From Spirodela intermedia (lineage: Eukaryota; Streptophyta; Magnoliopsida; Alismatales; Araceae), in the NCBI GenBank assembly GCA_902729315.2, contig LR746267.1, forward strand, positions 4,100,386-4,164,385: a stretch of DNA of 64,000 nucleotides. Reading direction: 5' to 3'. The notes under the pieces were generated by a model, which saw only the letters and a list, made by a program, of their open reading frames with translations, was not told the origin of the DNA and searched no databases. Shown here piece by piece: positions 11,001 through 22,398 of this stretch (position 1 is the stretch's first letter; each line of letters opens with the position of its first letter). The position numbers and the translations under genes are program-made.

Positions 11001-13800
11001 AAAATTTATGATTTTTATACGTAAAATTATTAGTCAATTCTAACGATGATCCACGATAATCATTAACAAAAATTTCACTAAAGATTGAGGGATTTGAGCG
11101 GCTTGACTATTGACCAATGCTCTATAGAAAAATCGCAAGTTGAAATAAATAAAAATGTAAATTTTAACTTTGTTGGGATTCAAACCTTTGCTAGTCACCT
11201 TGCTGAATGAAAGAGGGTTAAAGAAAGACCAAAAGACCCTTGAAATAATGAGCTCATGGCCACGTTTTCTTCTAATACTATAGGAGTATTTTCAGCATTA
11301 TTTTGTTGACATGTTTCAACTATGTTTTAGTTCCACATCGATTGTTTCAAAGGTTTTGAGATCAATATAATTATGAGCTTACTTTGCTTTCAAGTGCCCT
11401 CTCACAAAAACATAATGGCTATGACCATATGGGGAGAGTGTTCCATAAAATCAGGTGGTCTGCCACCACATATACACTTGTGCACAAACACTCCTTGCCC
11501 CATGCCTAGTTGTCCCTTGGTGACATGGAAGGGGAGTGTCACACATGTGTTTTATGTGGGTTCCTTAGTCAATCAAGTATAGCTTATGGCTTCCTCGATT
11601 GAGCTTCCCACTCTCATGCAACACCCTCTAGGTCAGCTGCCAAGTGTTGGCTGGCCAATAGGTCCCCCCTTTTCTTGCATTTTTTTATTTAATTTTCTTC
11701 ATTTTAACTTAAAAACATGAACCTAAATATCATATAAAATCATATAATTAGCTAAGAATCTGTTTTCTCTATTAAAAAATAACAAGTGTATATTTATCAT
11801 GTGTTAATTTAGAAAAAAAATTATTTTAATCATTATTAACTCATAATAATAAACACTTATTAAATACCTTGAGGGCCAATGATTCATTTCTATGTGGATG
11901 TTGGATGACTCTTCTCCCATGTCTAGAAGTTATTGAAATGCATAAACCTTTTCTAAAATAATGAGAATTCATGATTTCTTTTGATAGTAGTGACCCAATG
12001 AGAGTTTCTCTTTGCATGTGAAGCACAGCCTTGAGTATAGCATGGTTGGGTTTCCACATGTATGAGGTTGAGTCTCCCCCTATCTAGGTGATTAGCTTTC
12101 GTGTTGGTTGTTGAAGTTGTCTAATGTCCAAGCTTCTTCCATTGTCATTCCACCATTGCAGTTATGCAATTCAATGTTCTCCATTTATGCAAATAAAAGT
12201 TTTGACTCTTTTGTGGGGGTTGACAAAACAGAGTCTGCTTAATAAGCTAAATCAAAGAGGGCATTATTCCACAGGTTAATCTTTTGAGCAGTTCTCAGTA
12301 TCACCTCAAGCCTAATAAGTTCAAATAAGCATACTTCAACCCATATATCCTTCAACATGCGTTTTATGAAAGTATTCTCTAATATTTACTTTGAAATATC
12401 TTTGATTATGACTATCAAAAGTTCAAATTCTTCTCTATAATCCATGATCCAATCTGTTGTTTGACCTTCAGAATTTTTTTGATAGAGTGAACTAGACTAA
12501 TTGAGTTGAATCATTTTAAGATTTTGTGCCATAGGTCATCCTAAGTTTGAAAGAGTTTGTGGCCATCCACCCATTACAACTAGGCAAGAGCTTTGCCTTC
12601 CATACTAAGGTCAATAGGAGAAGGCGGTGTGCATTACTAAATAGGTTGTCAAGTTATTGATCAGGATCCTAGTCCCTTGTTTCTCCTTGGCCCATGGTGG
12701 ATTTTCTATGGTTGGACTCACCCATAGTCCATTCTTCTAACAAGCTCATGTGAACTTTTTCTTTGTTTGGCCAAGTAATGAGAAGGATTATTTGTGACAA
12801 ACTTCTTTGATGGCCTAGGTGATAGAACCTAGTTGTTGAATAATTTCTACTTGTGTATTTTGAAATGTTGCCTACTCTTTTAAAATTTCTTCTTTGTTTA
12901 CTTTATCTGTGCTGGCCTTTTGTTGGGCCTCCTATAGAATTTTTTTGAATTCCTTTTGTAAGAAGTTTAGTTTGGAATTACTGAATTTGGAGGGTATACT
13001 CTTTCTCTAATGCTAAATGATGGATCCTAAGAGATAGTGGTGAGAAAGAGATGGTCGAATAAACAAGGAAACAAAAATATAATAGAAGATTTACTCAAGA
13101 AATAGGGAAAACTTGATAAACAGAATGGATAGGAGGATAGAGGGAAGAATCTACAGAGGGACCTCTCATGAGAAGACTAATTTGAGATGACTAATCTCCC
13201 TTTCTTTGCTTAGATATATGAAACTCATAAAATACTTGACTTTGTCTTATAGAGGACCTAAGGTCTTCTCATAGCCATATGGTCTTCAGCAATTCATCAT
13301 CATGCATGCTCAACCTCTAATTTTCCCTACATTCCATCATCCTTGATCATACTCAAGCTTAAATATTGGGAAAGCAAAAGCATTTGGCTTTACAAGAAAT
13401 TATTACTATTGTAAGGAATGAAGAAAGTAAAAGGAGCCTCATGGTGAAGTCACAAAGAGTTGACAATTCAACATTTGTGACTTCACAAAAGGAAAGCAAA
13501 GGTAATCTCCTTAGAATCATGGATAGTCAGATCTCCTCTAGAGTTTTGGTTTATAAAAACCAAACCCTGCTTGTTCAATTTTGGTAGTATCATTAATTGT
13601 TCTAGGTGACCTCCTAAGTTTACTATATGTTTTGAAGGAAATAATTTTCTTTTCTTTTTTACTTCATTTTCCTCTTAGAAAGACTCCTTTCACTTTTCTA
13701 CTATAGTTAATGATAGTTAGGTGTTTAGCTTCCTCCATAGTTGAGAGCTTAAGTTTCAACCATGAACTTAATGATATCACCTTTTTTGCATTTAATTTCG
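5008..13800 (-). mobile_element. Decayed Ty3/gypsy LTR retrotransposon
   Basis: Minus-strand remnants occur in gypsy order, from high to low coordinates. A gag-like stretch at 12421-12475 reads NSEGQTTDWIMDYREEFELL. An aspartic protease remnant at 10275-10348 reads LDSRTTHNFIG, compared with the usual DSGATHNFI. An RT/RNaseH connector at 9131-9199 reads LQGFFGLTRYHQHF. An integrase core at 8487-8546 reads VMVDWLNKYTQFSPL. Stops and frameshifts are frequent, so it is dead. The sequences starting TGATGG near 5010 and near 13020 share a GTGAGAAAGAGATGGT stretch and may be the two LTR ends. Next to the latter, at about 12995-13015, is a weak match to an initiator-Met tRNA primer site. The outer limits are approximate. 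A solo LTR (10424-11862) lies between gag and protease. Confidence 0.7.
10424..11862 (-). mobile_element. Solo LTR, family B, copy A
   Basis: About 1.4 kb, homologous along its length to 33734-35353 and, inverted, to 22399-25179. The left edge (TGATTTGAGTTAATTG) aligns with the TGACATGACTTAGTCG edge of the 33734 copy. The right edge ends ACACTTATTA, like ACTTATCA there. It contains a CACATCGATTG stretch and no coding capacity. It interrupts the gypsy relic between gag and protease, so it is younger than that element. The flanking 5-bp repeats are not clear. Confidence 0.65.
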
Positions 13801-14079
13801 ATTTTTCAATCTGGTCGAGAAGCCACCAAGTCTCGGCTAGGTTTCGTCACTACGCCCAACAACATTACCGGGCCGGAATCACCGGCCTACGGCAGCACAA
13901 TCACCTGCCACTTAGGCTAATGGTGAGGGCATACACCTACTGCGGCTATAATTATGCATTCACTGGATAGAAATCAGTAAACTTGGTTACTATTAAATGC
14001 AGATGAAAGAGCACACAAGTACTAAACTGACCATTGTTATGAGGGTCGTCATTCTATCCGCTTTTAAACCAAGAACCTT
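13801..14079 (-). other. 3' flank of gene 2
   Basis: This stretch matches the flanks of genes 1 and 3 and contains no gene. The reading frames in it are not conserved between copies. The edge near 13800 coincides with the end of homology to gene 1's flank and with the probable outer edge of the gypsy relic. Confidence 0.6.
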
Positions 14080-17000
14080 TCAGCGGCCGTCAACATTCGT
14101 GAGAGTAATCACGTTTGCAGAGGACAATGAATTATAGCCGTCGGAGAACCACTGGGCTGCTGCCGCCAGGCTGGTGGGTTTAAAGAACCCGGGCTTCTCG
14201 GCCTGTGGCAGCACTGAGGTCCTGTTGGCCAGCATGAGAACCACCTCTTGCATGGTTGGCCTGTCGTCTGGAGACTCCTGCACACACAGTAGCCCAACCT
14301 TCATATACCTCAGGACATCGGAGAACTTAGTTGGAGGCCTCAGTGTGTCGTCCAGGAGCTTATCACATTGGTTGTCTCTGCACAGTCTCCAAGCCTGATA
14401 TGAAAGTTTCCCATAAGAGTAAGCATTGTATGCATCTTTGGGCCATTAGTAGCCAATGATGATTGCGGTAAATGGAATGGTATTCTGTAGATTGTTCTAG
14501 CTGTGCTGCACGTACGTTAGCAAGAAGCTGCATGTGGGTGTTCTTCTGAGAGACCCACTGGTTCTTCCTTCCACTTATGATCTCCAACACCAGAACTCCA
14601 AAGCTGAAGATGTCAGACTTCTCCGAGAAATTCCCATTGATGATGTACTCTGGGGACATGTATCCGCTGCACCGTTCGTGAAACGAAAATAATACTGTCA
14701 CTGTTCGTCATGAGATCAAACGAAAATGAATAACTAGCTCAAGAGAGAGGACGTACATGGTGCCGACTATTTTGATTGTGTTGTCCTCCATTTGGTTCCT
14801 TCCAAAGATCCTGGCAGTGCCAAAGTCCGAGATCTTGGGGTTCATAGCCTCGTCTAGGAGTATGTTGGCAGCCTTGAGATCCCTGTGGATGACTCTGAGC
14901 CGTGAATCCTGGTGGAGGTAGAGAAGCCCACGGGCTACCCCCAAGATTATGTCCAAGCGCTTTTCCCAGTCCAATAACCGACGCTTCTGGACATCACCTG
15001 CATGTAAATGAAGGTTCTTTTCTGGGTCAACAACCAATGGCTTTTAACGCTACTGGCGGATCCCTATAAGTTACTTGCGACCATCATCAGTATCATTGTT
15101 CGCAAGCATTGGGACAATATTGAAAATTCTAATCCCTATGATTGCAATCAAAACAAAAAATCAAGGATCCTACCGAATATGAAGACATCCAAGCTACTAT
15201 TGGGCATGTACTCGTAGACCAACAGTCTTTCTCCTCCTTCAATGCAGCATCCAAGAAGCCGGACAAGGTTTCTGTGTTGGAGTTTGGCAATCAGCCTAAC
15301 CTCAGTCGTGAACTCTTCAATCCCTTCTTCAGAATGTGAGGAGAGTCGCTTTACAGCCACTTCTCGCCCGTCCACAAATTTTCCCTGATAATTTGCACAG
15401 AAGGCTTGCGAAATTAGCACTACGTCTCCAATAAGTCATGAAGGAGTAAGATACCTCCAGGAGGAGGATATAAAAAACCTGACGTATTGTTAGCTGATAA
15501 GGAACACGTTTTACTAGGAGACGCGATAGAAAGGAAATCTCACCTTGTAGACATAACCAAACCCTCCTTTCCCGATCTTATTTGCATCTGCGAATTTGTT
15601 TGTGACCAATGCTATCGTATCCAAATCAAACAGGGGCAGATCGTTGTTTTCATCAGTAAGACCATTGTTGATGCTTTGAAACCTTGAACCTGACATAGAT
15701 GCATGGACACTAAGATTAAACAGCAGTTGCATGCGCCCGAATGTTTCTCTAGATGATAAAAGTGATTCCTTAGTGCTATTAGTATTTTCAACATAAAAGT
15801 TTTCCAGTTCTACAGAGGACAATCAAATGGAAATCCTTTGTGAAAGTTCTTTTCATCTTACCATGTTCGATTATGGCTTCCGCCTTCTGATTCCTCTTTC
15901 TCCATATGCAATATCCACAAAGTACCGAAAAAAGCAACACCAAAGCTGAAGCCACCGTGACGGCGATGATTGCCCTGTGTTTCTTCTTAGATGGATTCCC
16001 AAGAATCTCTTCTGCATGAGAAATAATTTCATGTTAAGTAAAAATCTGGATGCTTCTGAATATTAAGGGAAAAGAAAATCACGACGAGGAAGTAGGCTGG
16101 ATGTGCATTTGCAGCCATTCTGTAGGCTGCCGTGCTGTTCCACGGCCTTGTAAACAGGCCTATATTATCAGCAGGAGGAACCCATAGGATCACTAATTAA
16201 TTATGTTTACCCAATGAAGGGCGGGACAGAAAAGGTGAAGTAGATCAGCTGAGAACTCCCCTCTAAGAACTCGCTCTAGGAGGACAGGTTTGAAGGAAGA
16301 TTCAACGCGAATGAAGTTAAACAGTAAGGGCAGAGGACCCAGCTTATTTATTTATCTCAAAAGAGAATGAAGATGCAGAGTTGTCGACTGGAGGAAGTCG
16401 TTGCGATACCTTGATTTTGCTGTCTAACATTCCTGAACCCAGAAGCAGTGGCAAAAATATGAAACGAATTTTGGCTATCAGGGGATTCTCTTAACCACTT
16501 CGAATTAGATAGTGAAGAACACAGCTCGTAACATAGATGAGGGCCCTTGTAGGGAGTCAAGTACTTTTGCGAAAAAATCTCGGAGAACATCATCAATTTC
16601 GGTGGATGCTCACGGGGAAATCAACCTGGCCGGCGAAAAGGACTTCATCCACCCCCCCCCCCTTGCCATCGTGTACGCTGCCGCTGCGAGGCTCAACGCT
16701 TGACGAAGAGGGCGTTCTCTCGGGGGCCGTCCGCCGCAGGGTTGGGGCTCACCGCTGCGGACCTCCATGGCGAATAGCCACCGCGAGAAAGCCTCCACAA
16801 CCGTCCGCATTTTCGGACAGCCTCCTCGCGAAGAGTGGCCTTGCCGACTGGCAATGCGGCGCCCACTCAGCAGAGAGCCTCACAAGACGGCTCTCTCTGA
16901 AGTCTCCCAGGGGGAACGGCATCCGTGAAGGGTGGCCGTCGGTCGACCCGGGGGTACTGCCGAGAAATGGGCTTCGGACGAGGCATCCTTTCCAAGCCGT

Positions 17001-18829
17001 TTCCCATGGGCTAAAGCCCACCCCTGGCCACGATGGCCAGTCCCTTTCCCCTCTACCCCGCCCCCCCCTCCCGAAAAAAAACATTAATAAATAGTTAATG
17101 AGGCATACTGACTGCTACAAAATTACTATCAAAATATGGATCTCCTTTCCTGAAAAGAACTCCGTATGGATAATCTACTCCGGAAAATAATAGTTTCCAT
17201 CGAATTCCTTTTAAAACGGGAAAATGCAACCGAAATATGAAAACAGGAGAGGTTAATTCGCAGTTTTATACCTCCCCTCGAACAGAAACCCTAATCTTGC
17301 TGCGGTTTCTGCAGAATATCAAATATCACTGTAGCGAATAGCCGTAGGTTAAATGGGTCGGGAAGATACTAAAAGGAAAGGCATAAGGCATTTGATCAGC
17401 CTACTTAGATACGACTTGTGATTCTGGTTTAGGAGGGAAGAACCCCAAAAATATGAACATCGGAGCATCCTTGAGGCGCTGGTTCAGACCAGTCAGACGT
17501 GATTTCACTCGAGTAAACGCTCAGGTGAGTGAGATGGTAGAACGTACCGAGATCAGCCTTCGCAAGTCGTATGTAAATATTTTGCCCATCTTCAACTTGC
17601 CCAAAAGTTCTCATATCAATCAGATCCCCAATCCAGGTTATGCAGCCACTTTCTCCTCCGCTGATGTTCGCGCTCGCGTATGCCACGCAGGAGCAATTCC
17701 TCCAACATGATTCCCTACATTCATCGAGATTCATGCCCATGTCGACGGTGGAGTTCACCGTGTCCGGCAACCTCATCCCCGTCTCCAGCCGAAACCCGTC
17801 GCCGTCGGTGCAGTTCAGACTCGTATTCCTCACGCAGCCTCCACTCCAGTTTCGAATATTCCACTCGTCTTGGTGCTTGACCCGGAATCCCCTAAGGCAG
17901 TTGCATGCGACAGAAGCATCGCTGTTGCAGACCCCGTTGGGGCCGCAGAGGGAGTAGTTGCTGCACCGGTCGATGTCCGAACTCCATAGCTCCTGCCAGC
18001 CCGCCTTCTTACTATCCCACAGCAAGCGCCTCGCCACTCCGGAATGATCCGTCACCAGCCTAGCGAGGGTCGGCTCCTGGGTTATCCCGTACTGGTAGTA
18101 CGTCTCCTCCAGATTATGTACCACGGTAAAGTTGAACATCGTGTAGGACTTCGTCGTCGGTGTGCCGCTGAAGCGGAGCCCGTTCCAGGGGCCGCTGCGG
18201 TAGATCACCGTCGTGTTATCCAGCACGAAGGGCTGACCCATCCCGCGAGGATCCAGCTTGTAGGTGAATCGCCCCGGCGAGGGATCGGTCGCGTTCCTCC
18301 ACGCCGTCAGGTTCCGATCACGCCCGGTCCTGTAGTCCGGCCCGATCTTCATCCCCGCAAGCATGGTATCCGTTGGGTGGTCGAAGCTTTGCCAGAGAAA
18401 GTCTCCGGCCGTAGGACTGATCCCTTCTCTGAGCACGAAATTGCCGGAGTCCAGCAGCTGTGCGGTGGCGCCGACCGAGCTGGTTTGTCCCGTAGACCAG
18501 AAGATTGTGTTGGGAGGGTTCCCGGTGAGGACGAGATTGCCGCTGGTGTCGATGCGCAGGATACCGGAGGAGTCGTTGAGAGGCTTATCTCTGTTCGCGA
18601 CCCATACGACTGTTGTATTAGAAACGGCGAACCATATGCCCAGATACCTCTTACCGGAATCCCCCGGAGAGAAGAACCCCAGCACGAAGATCCCGCCGGC
18701 GGAGACGAGAGTCTGGCCATCGCTGATGTTCTGCAACTGCTGAATTGTGTCTATACCGCTTGAGGACGATACGAGGACGAAGAGAGAGATGACTAAGCAG
18801 TAGGGGAAGATCGTCGAGGATTTCCCCAT
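14080..18829 (-). CDS. S-domain (G-type lectin) receptor-like Ser/Thr kinase, complete (gene 2)
   Basis: Seven exons: 17548-18829, 15862-16011, 15544-15689, 15174-15384, 14757-14997, 14516-14666, 14080-14394, all GT-AG, giving 831 residues. Residues 1-24 are a signal peptide. B-lectin follows at about 27-150 (WVANRD 76-81, LDSGNFVL 126-133), then the S-locus glycoprotein region (RSGPWNG 211-217), an EGF-like Cys cluster at about 289-332 and PAN/apple at about 340-425 ([14 protein letters not shown]). The membrane span is about 441-464. The kinase has GKGGFG 517-522, Lys538, HRD with Asp636 and DFG 654-656, so it looks catalytically competent. It is a plasma-membrane receptor; the ligand is unknown. 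Several Asn-X-Ser/Thr sites (for example NTT, NSS, NCS) suggest N-glycosylation. It shares DFGT and GTIGYMSPEY with genes 1 and 3. Intron 1 (1536 bp) holds a GC-rich segment shared with gene 3. The start ATG at 18829 is followed directly by a good signal peptide. Confidence 0.93.
16520..17085. repeat. GC-rich segment in intron 1 of gene 2
   Basis: This is an abruptly GC-rich stretch within intron 1 whose counterpart lies in intron 1 of gene 3 (about 45540-46050). It includes a poly-C run near 16651, a CACCGCTGCGGAC stretch and a CACCGCGAGAAAGCCTCC stretch. Reading frames on either strand differ between the copies through indels, so it is not called a gene. It could be an old insertion that was duplicated with the gene. 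Confidence 0.55.
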
Positions 18830-19940
18830 GCTGGAAATGGTACCTTGGATCTCAGATCTTTAAAGGGCACCACAATCTTCTGATCAGGAATGGATATGGG
18901 TATGATGAGCAGTAGAGTCATATCTGAGCGCGACGGCCGTCGATAATATGTCATTCTTGCTTCCGACAGTAAAATATCCGCGGGTAGATGAACAATGGAA
19001 GCTTGTGTTCACGTATTTTGGCTGGTTTTTCTTGCTTGTGTTGCGTCTTACGACTTCTGGTATTCATCGCGAACTTTAACAGGGGACAACGCATTGTATT
19101 TATGGTTCTGCAACAACCGCCACATGATGTACCTGTCAGGTTAAACGATTCGGTTGACCGGAGATACAACTCCTGTCGATGTTAAATATAACGTCACGAT
19201 CATACATGCCGAACAATCACAATAACCTTTAATAAACGAAACTTGACAGGCAAGACACTGCGGTTAAAGTCAGCTGCCGCTGAAAGCGGTTTTTCTTTCC
19301 TCAGAGACTTGGAGAAGCTCTTGATGTCAGCGCTGCAAATTAAATGTCGACTGCCTAAACATTTTTAAATTTAAGACGTACAGTTCTTGAACGGGCCATC
19401 TCTGACCAATTTATCTAGAGCTATGCTGACGCCCGTTAGCCATGCTCCTTTCCAACCGTGATAGTAGGAGACACGCCGAAATATTGACAAAAGGGGAGAG
19501 GACTTGGTGGGTGACGCCTAGTGTTTTTATTATGAGCCCACTTGACACTTGTCTGAAGGTCAACGAAACCCCGAAATCATACCTCCCGCAAAGAATTCCA
19601 AAGGTGGCTCTTTTGACCGGCAGAGAATCAAAGCGCACCGGACTTTAAAGATGAACGAAAACAGCCCCACAACTACCCCGTCGACAATGACCGTTGAGCG
19701 GTATTTCAGTTCCCACAAAGCGGAGGCCTTTCACCGACCTTATTCAAGGTTCGTTCCGTGAGTAATTTTCTGGACATTACTTGTCGTGTTTCTTTGTTCC
19801 AAAACTCTTTTACTACACAGGAGGAGTTATCCTAACAGTTACACTTCAATTGAAACCCAGTTTAAGGCGCTCCAGTGAGGCCGAAATATAGCCATTTTTA
19901 GCCAATGAACAAGATGAAACGAGGAATTAGCCAATGAGCA
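18830..19940 (-). promoter_or_regulatory. Upstream region of gene 2, conserved with gene 3
   Basis: The region matches 47849-48960 upstream of gene 3, an orphan copy at about 49890-50625, and a shortened copy at 2575-2970. Shared pieces include the TTCTTGCTTCCGAC stretch, the GGAGAAGCTCTTGATGTCAG stretch near 19311, and the GCCATTTTTAGCCAATGA element near 19890. It presumably contains promoter and 5' leader. No TATA box or initiation site can be fixed from sequence alone. Confidence 0.55.
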
Positions 19941-19946
19941 GACGGT

Positions 19947-21060
19947 TTGGCTGTTACATTATTCGCTGTGGCACCATCTGATACCATGATTTTTACCTGG
20001 CAGAAGAAGGCATCAATGTGCTTACATATACCATATGGTTTAAGAGGGAAACCTGACATATCCAAACGGGTCCTCTTACCACTTTCAATCTCCAACTCTA
20101 AAACTGCTAGGCTGAACGCGTCATACTTCCCCGAGGAATTTGCGTCTGTGATGATCTCCGGAGACCATTTCACCATTTGTCAAAGAGAATATGATCTTAA
20201 GACTATTCGGCAGGAGATTAACTGGAATGGATAGCGCGCCGTAGAGGCGTACATCTTGCCGGCTATTCTGTCCATGATCATATCCACCTGATCCTTCCCT
20301 GCGATCCTGGCAGCGCCAAAGTCCGATATTTTGTGGTTCATACCCACCCGTCAAGAAGGATCTCACCCGCTTCGAGGTTTCTGGGAATGATTCTGAACCC
20401 CGAATCTTGGTGGGAGATAGAGAAGCCCGGGATCGACCCCCAAGAGTACGTCCAAGTGAAATCGCTCATCCGCAGTAGGTATAAATGACGCTCAGCACTA
20501 CTATCGACATCATCACGGAGACAGCCTGCTACACCTCATCTCACTACCTCTATTGTCCTCTTTGCGTCTAATGAGACACACCTTCGGATGTAAACAAGAA
20601 ATATAAGATTTATATGCCTTATAATCCTAAACAGACGTAGCTGGCCCTTTAGCAAACACATCCAAGGTTTTGTTGAGCTGTGTACTCATAAATAGCATCT
20701 TCTCTTCTCCTCCAATGGAGCAACCCAGAAGTCGAACGAGGTTTCGGCGTTGAAGTTTGGCAATCAACGTAACTTCGGTCTTCACGGCCAGTTCGTACCC
20801 GTCACGTAATTTTGTCGGATAAACAAATTGAAAATAAATTACCTACGCCATTAGGCCGAGGGTTCAGTAGAACCCCAGGTAACTTTCACGACCAGAGATG
20901 GATCATCAAAACATGAACAATCACCTTGCACGCGAAACCAAAACCTCCTTTTCGACATTTATCCTCGGAAAAATTCTGCGTCACGCTATATGCGGTTCGG
21001 AGATCAGACAAGGGCCTCTCGTGATCCTCTGCACCGATGGGTAGCGTGAAGGGCTTCACT
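19947..21060 (-). pseudogene. Dead receptor-kinase relic upstream of gene 2
   Basis: Minus-strand remnants occur in kinase order. The N-lobe at about 20922-21060 contains LSDLRTAYSVTQNFSEDK and then RKGGFGFACK. An alpha-C/beta-4 part at about 20680-20800 reads [16 protein letters not shown]. The catalytic part at about 20265-20440 reads FRIIPRNLEAGEILLDG and KISDFGAARIAGKDQ. The C-lobe at about 19990-20170 reads GKYDAFSLAVLELEIESGKR. The HRD catalytic motif has become IPRN, exons are frameshifted relative to each other, and no ectodomain is seen. The sequence differs from genes 1-4, so it belongs to another RLK subgroup. A sister relic lies upstream of gene 3. Confidence 0.75.
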
Positions 21061-21109
21061 CTGTTGCCTAGCGTGGAAAAAATGAGGCTAACCAGAGTAG
21101 TAAGCACAT

Positions 21110-22398
21110 GAGGTCTATCAAGTTAGGCAAAACCTTAGAGTGTCCATATTGGTTGGCGTAAGGGTACAATTGAATGTGAGTACTGTGAACTTGGCCTTCC
21201 GGTTGGTAGAGAAATTGATGGTTAAAGCTCTCGAGAGGAGAACTAACAATGAGATGATGATGAACTGAATGTAAACATTTCGGCCAACCTTGGTTCAAAA
21301 AATACAGGCTTGTAATGCCACTGTCTTTAGCTGTTCATGTGTTTATTACCTTTGTCGAAGCCGCCGGAGAAGGATCTATTTGCTGGTCGCTGGAGAGGGC
21401 GACTGCTGCCGAATGGGATGCAAAAAATGACTAAACTAACCTAGACAAGTAACTTAGACTCAATTCTCACAATCTCTAGAAAATAAATTCAAATCATACA
21501 TTAAATTAAAAAACATGAGATTCTCATAGTTACCTAAGTTCTGTCGTCCAATCCTCTAGTCTTTATTTCTTTTGGATCCTCCTACATTGTTCTTGGTCTA
21601 TATTTCTAGATACCTAAAGAAAAGAAGAAACAAAAACATATAGTGCCTAATGAATCTAAAGAAAAAAATATATTATATTGATCATAATCATTCTGAATAT
21701 CAATATTTTTCGTTCTAGAAAATTTATTTTAAATAAAAAATAATATAAAATAAAAATAGTTTTCTTTGTATTTTAATGGCATTCAATACCCAATGATGTT
21801 CTCATCAAGTTTGAACCTTTGAAGTTTCCAAATTTGATGTATGCCCACATTCATGAATGATTGATGACTTTAAACCTACAAAATATTTCAGCAAAACTAG
21901 CAAAAAAAATTACAAATTAAAATAGAAATAAATGGCAAAAAATAAATCTTAAATCAAGAAAAACAAGGGAGGATAGTGGAAACCAACCACCTGTTAGTGA
22001 AAATTGAAAATGATTTGAGTCAAATTGTTATATAATTGAGTAATTGCTTGAAGAAATGGATTTAGGGGATCCTAAATAAGTTAACTTTCATCATAAAATT
22101 AAAATCATAAAAATAACTACTAAAAAATAAAGTTAACACAAGTTCTCCACCAATGGAGCAACTTCGCTGATTGTAAAATTGGAAAACGATTTTGATTAAA
22201 TCCATATAGAAATTGAGTAATCTATCAAAGTAAATGAATTCAAAGGATCTTAATGAAGTTAACTTTAAAAAAAAAATCAAAATTACACAAATAAAGACTA
22301 AACAAAAATGAAATCAACTTATGAACTTTACTTACCTATGACCTAGGAACAAAGTACTATCTTGGTAAAAATATTGGATCAAAAAAATAGTTGTAGAG
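21110..22398. other. AT-rich intergenic sequence, repeat-like
   Basis: No gene is seen. The stretch 21890-21970 resembles, in inverted orientation, sequence near 6530-6610, so both are probably parts of an unclassified repeat family. A short exon-like piece near 21345-21415 could be a remnant of the kinase relic, but it is too short to assign. Confidence 0.4.

Noticed and set aside
13366-13587. A 73-codon plus-strand frame
   Set aside because: It lies in the probable gypsy LTR and contains a short inverted repeat (GTGACTTCAC) but no protein similarity.
16537-17094. A 185-codon plus-strand frame and an overlapping 111-codon minus-strand frame
   Set aside because: They lie in intron 1 of gene 2 in GC-rich sequence. 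The homologous segment in gene 3 has indels that break both frames, so neither is a conserved gene.
18044-18763. A 239-codon plus-strand frame opposite the ectodomain exon of gene 2 (and 46544-47182 opposite gene 3)
   Set aside because: It is an antisense shadow of the lectin/S-locus exon produced by its GC-rich codon use; it has no family similarity of its own.
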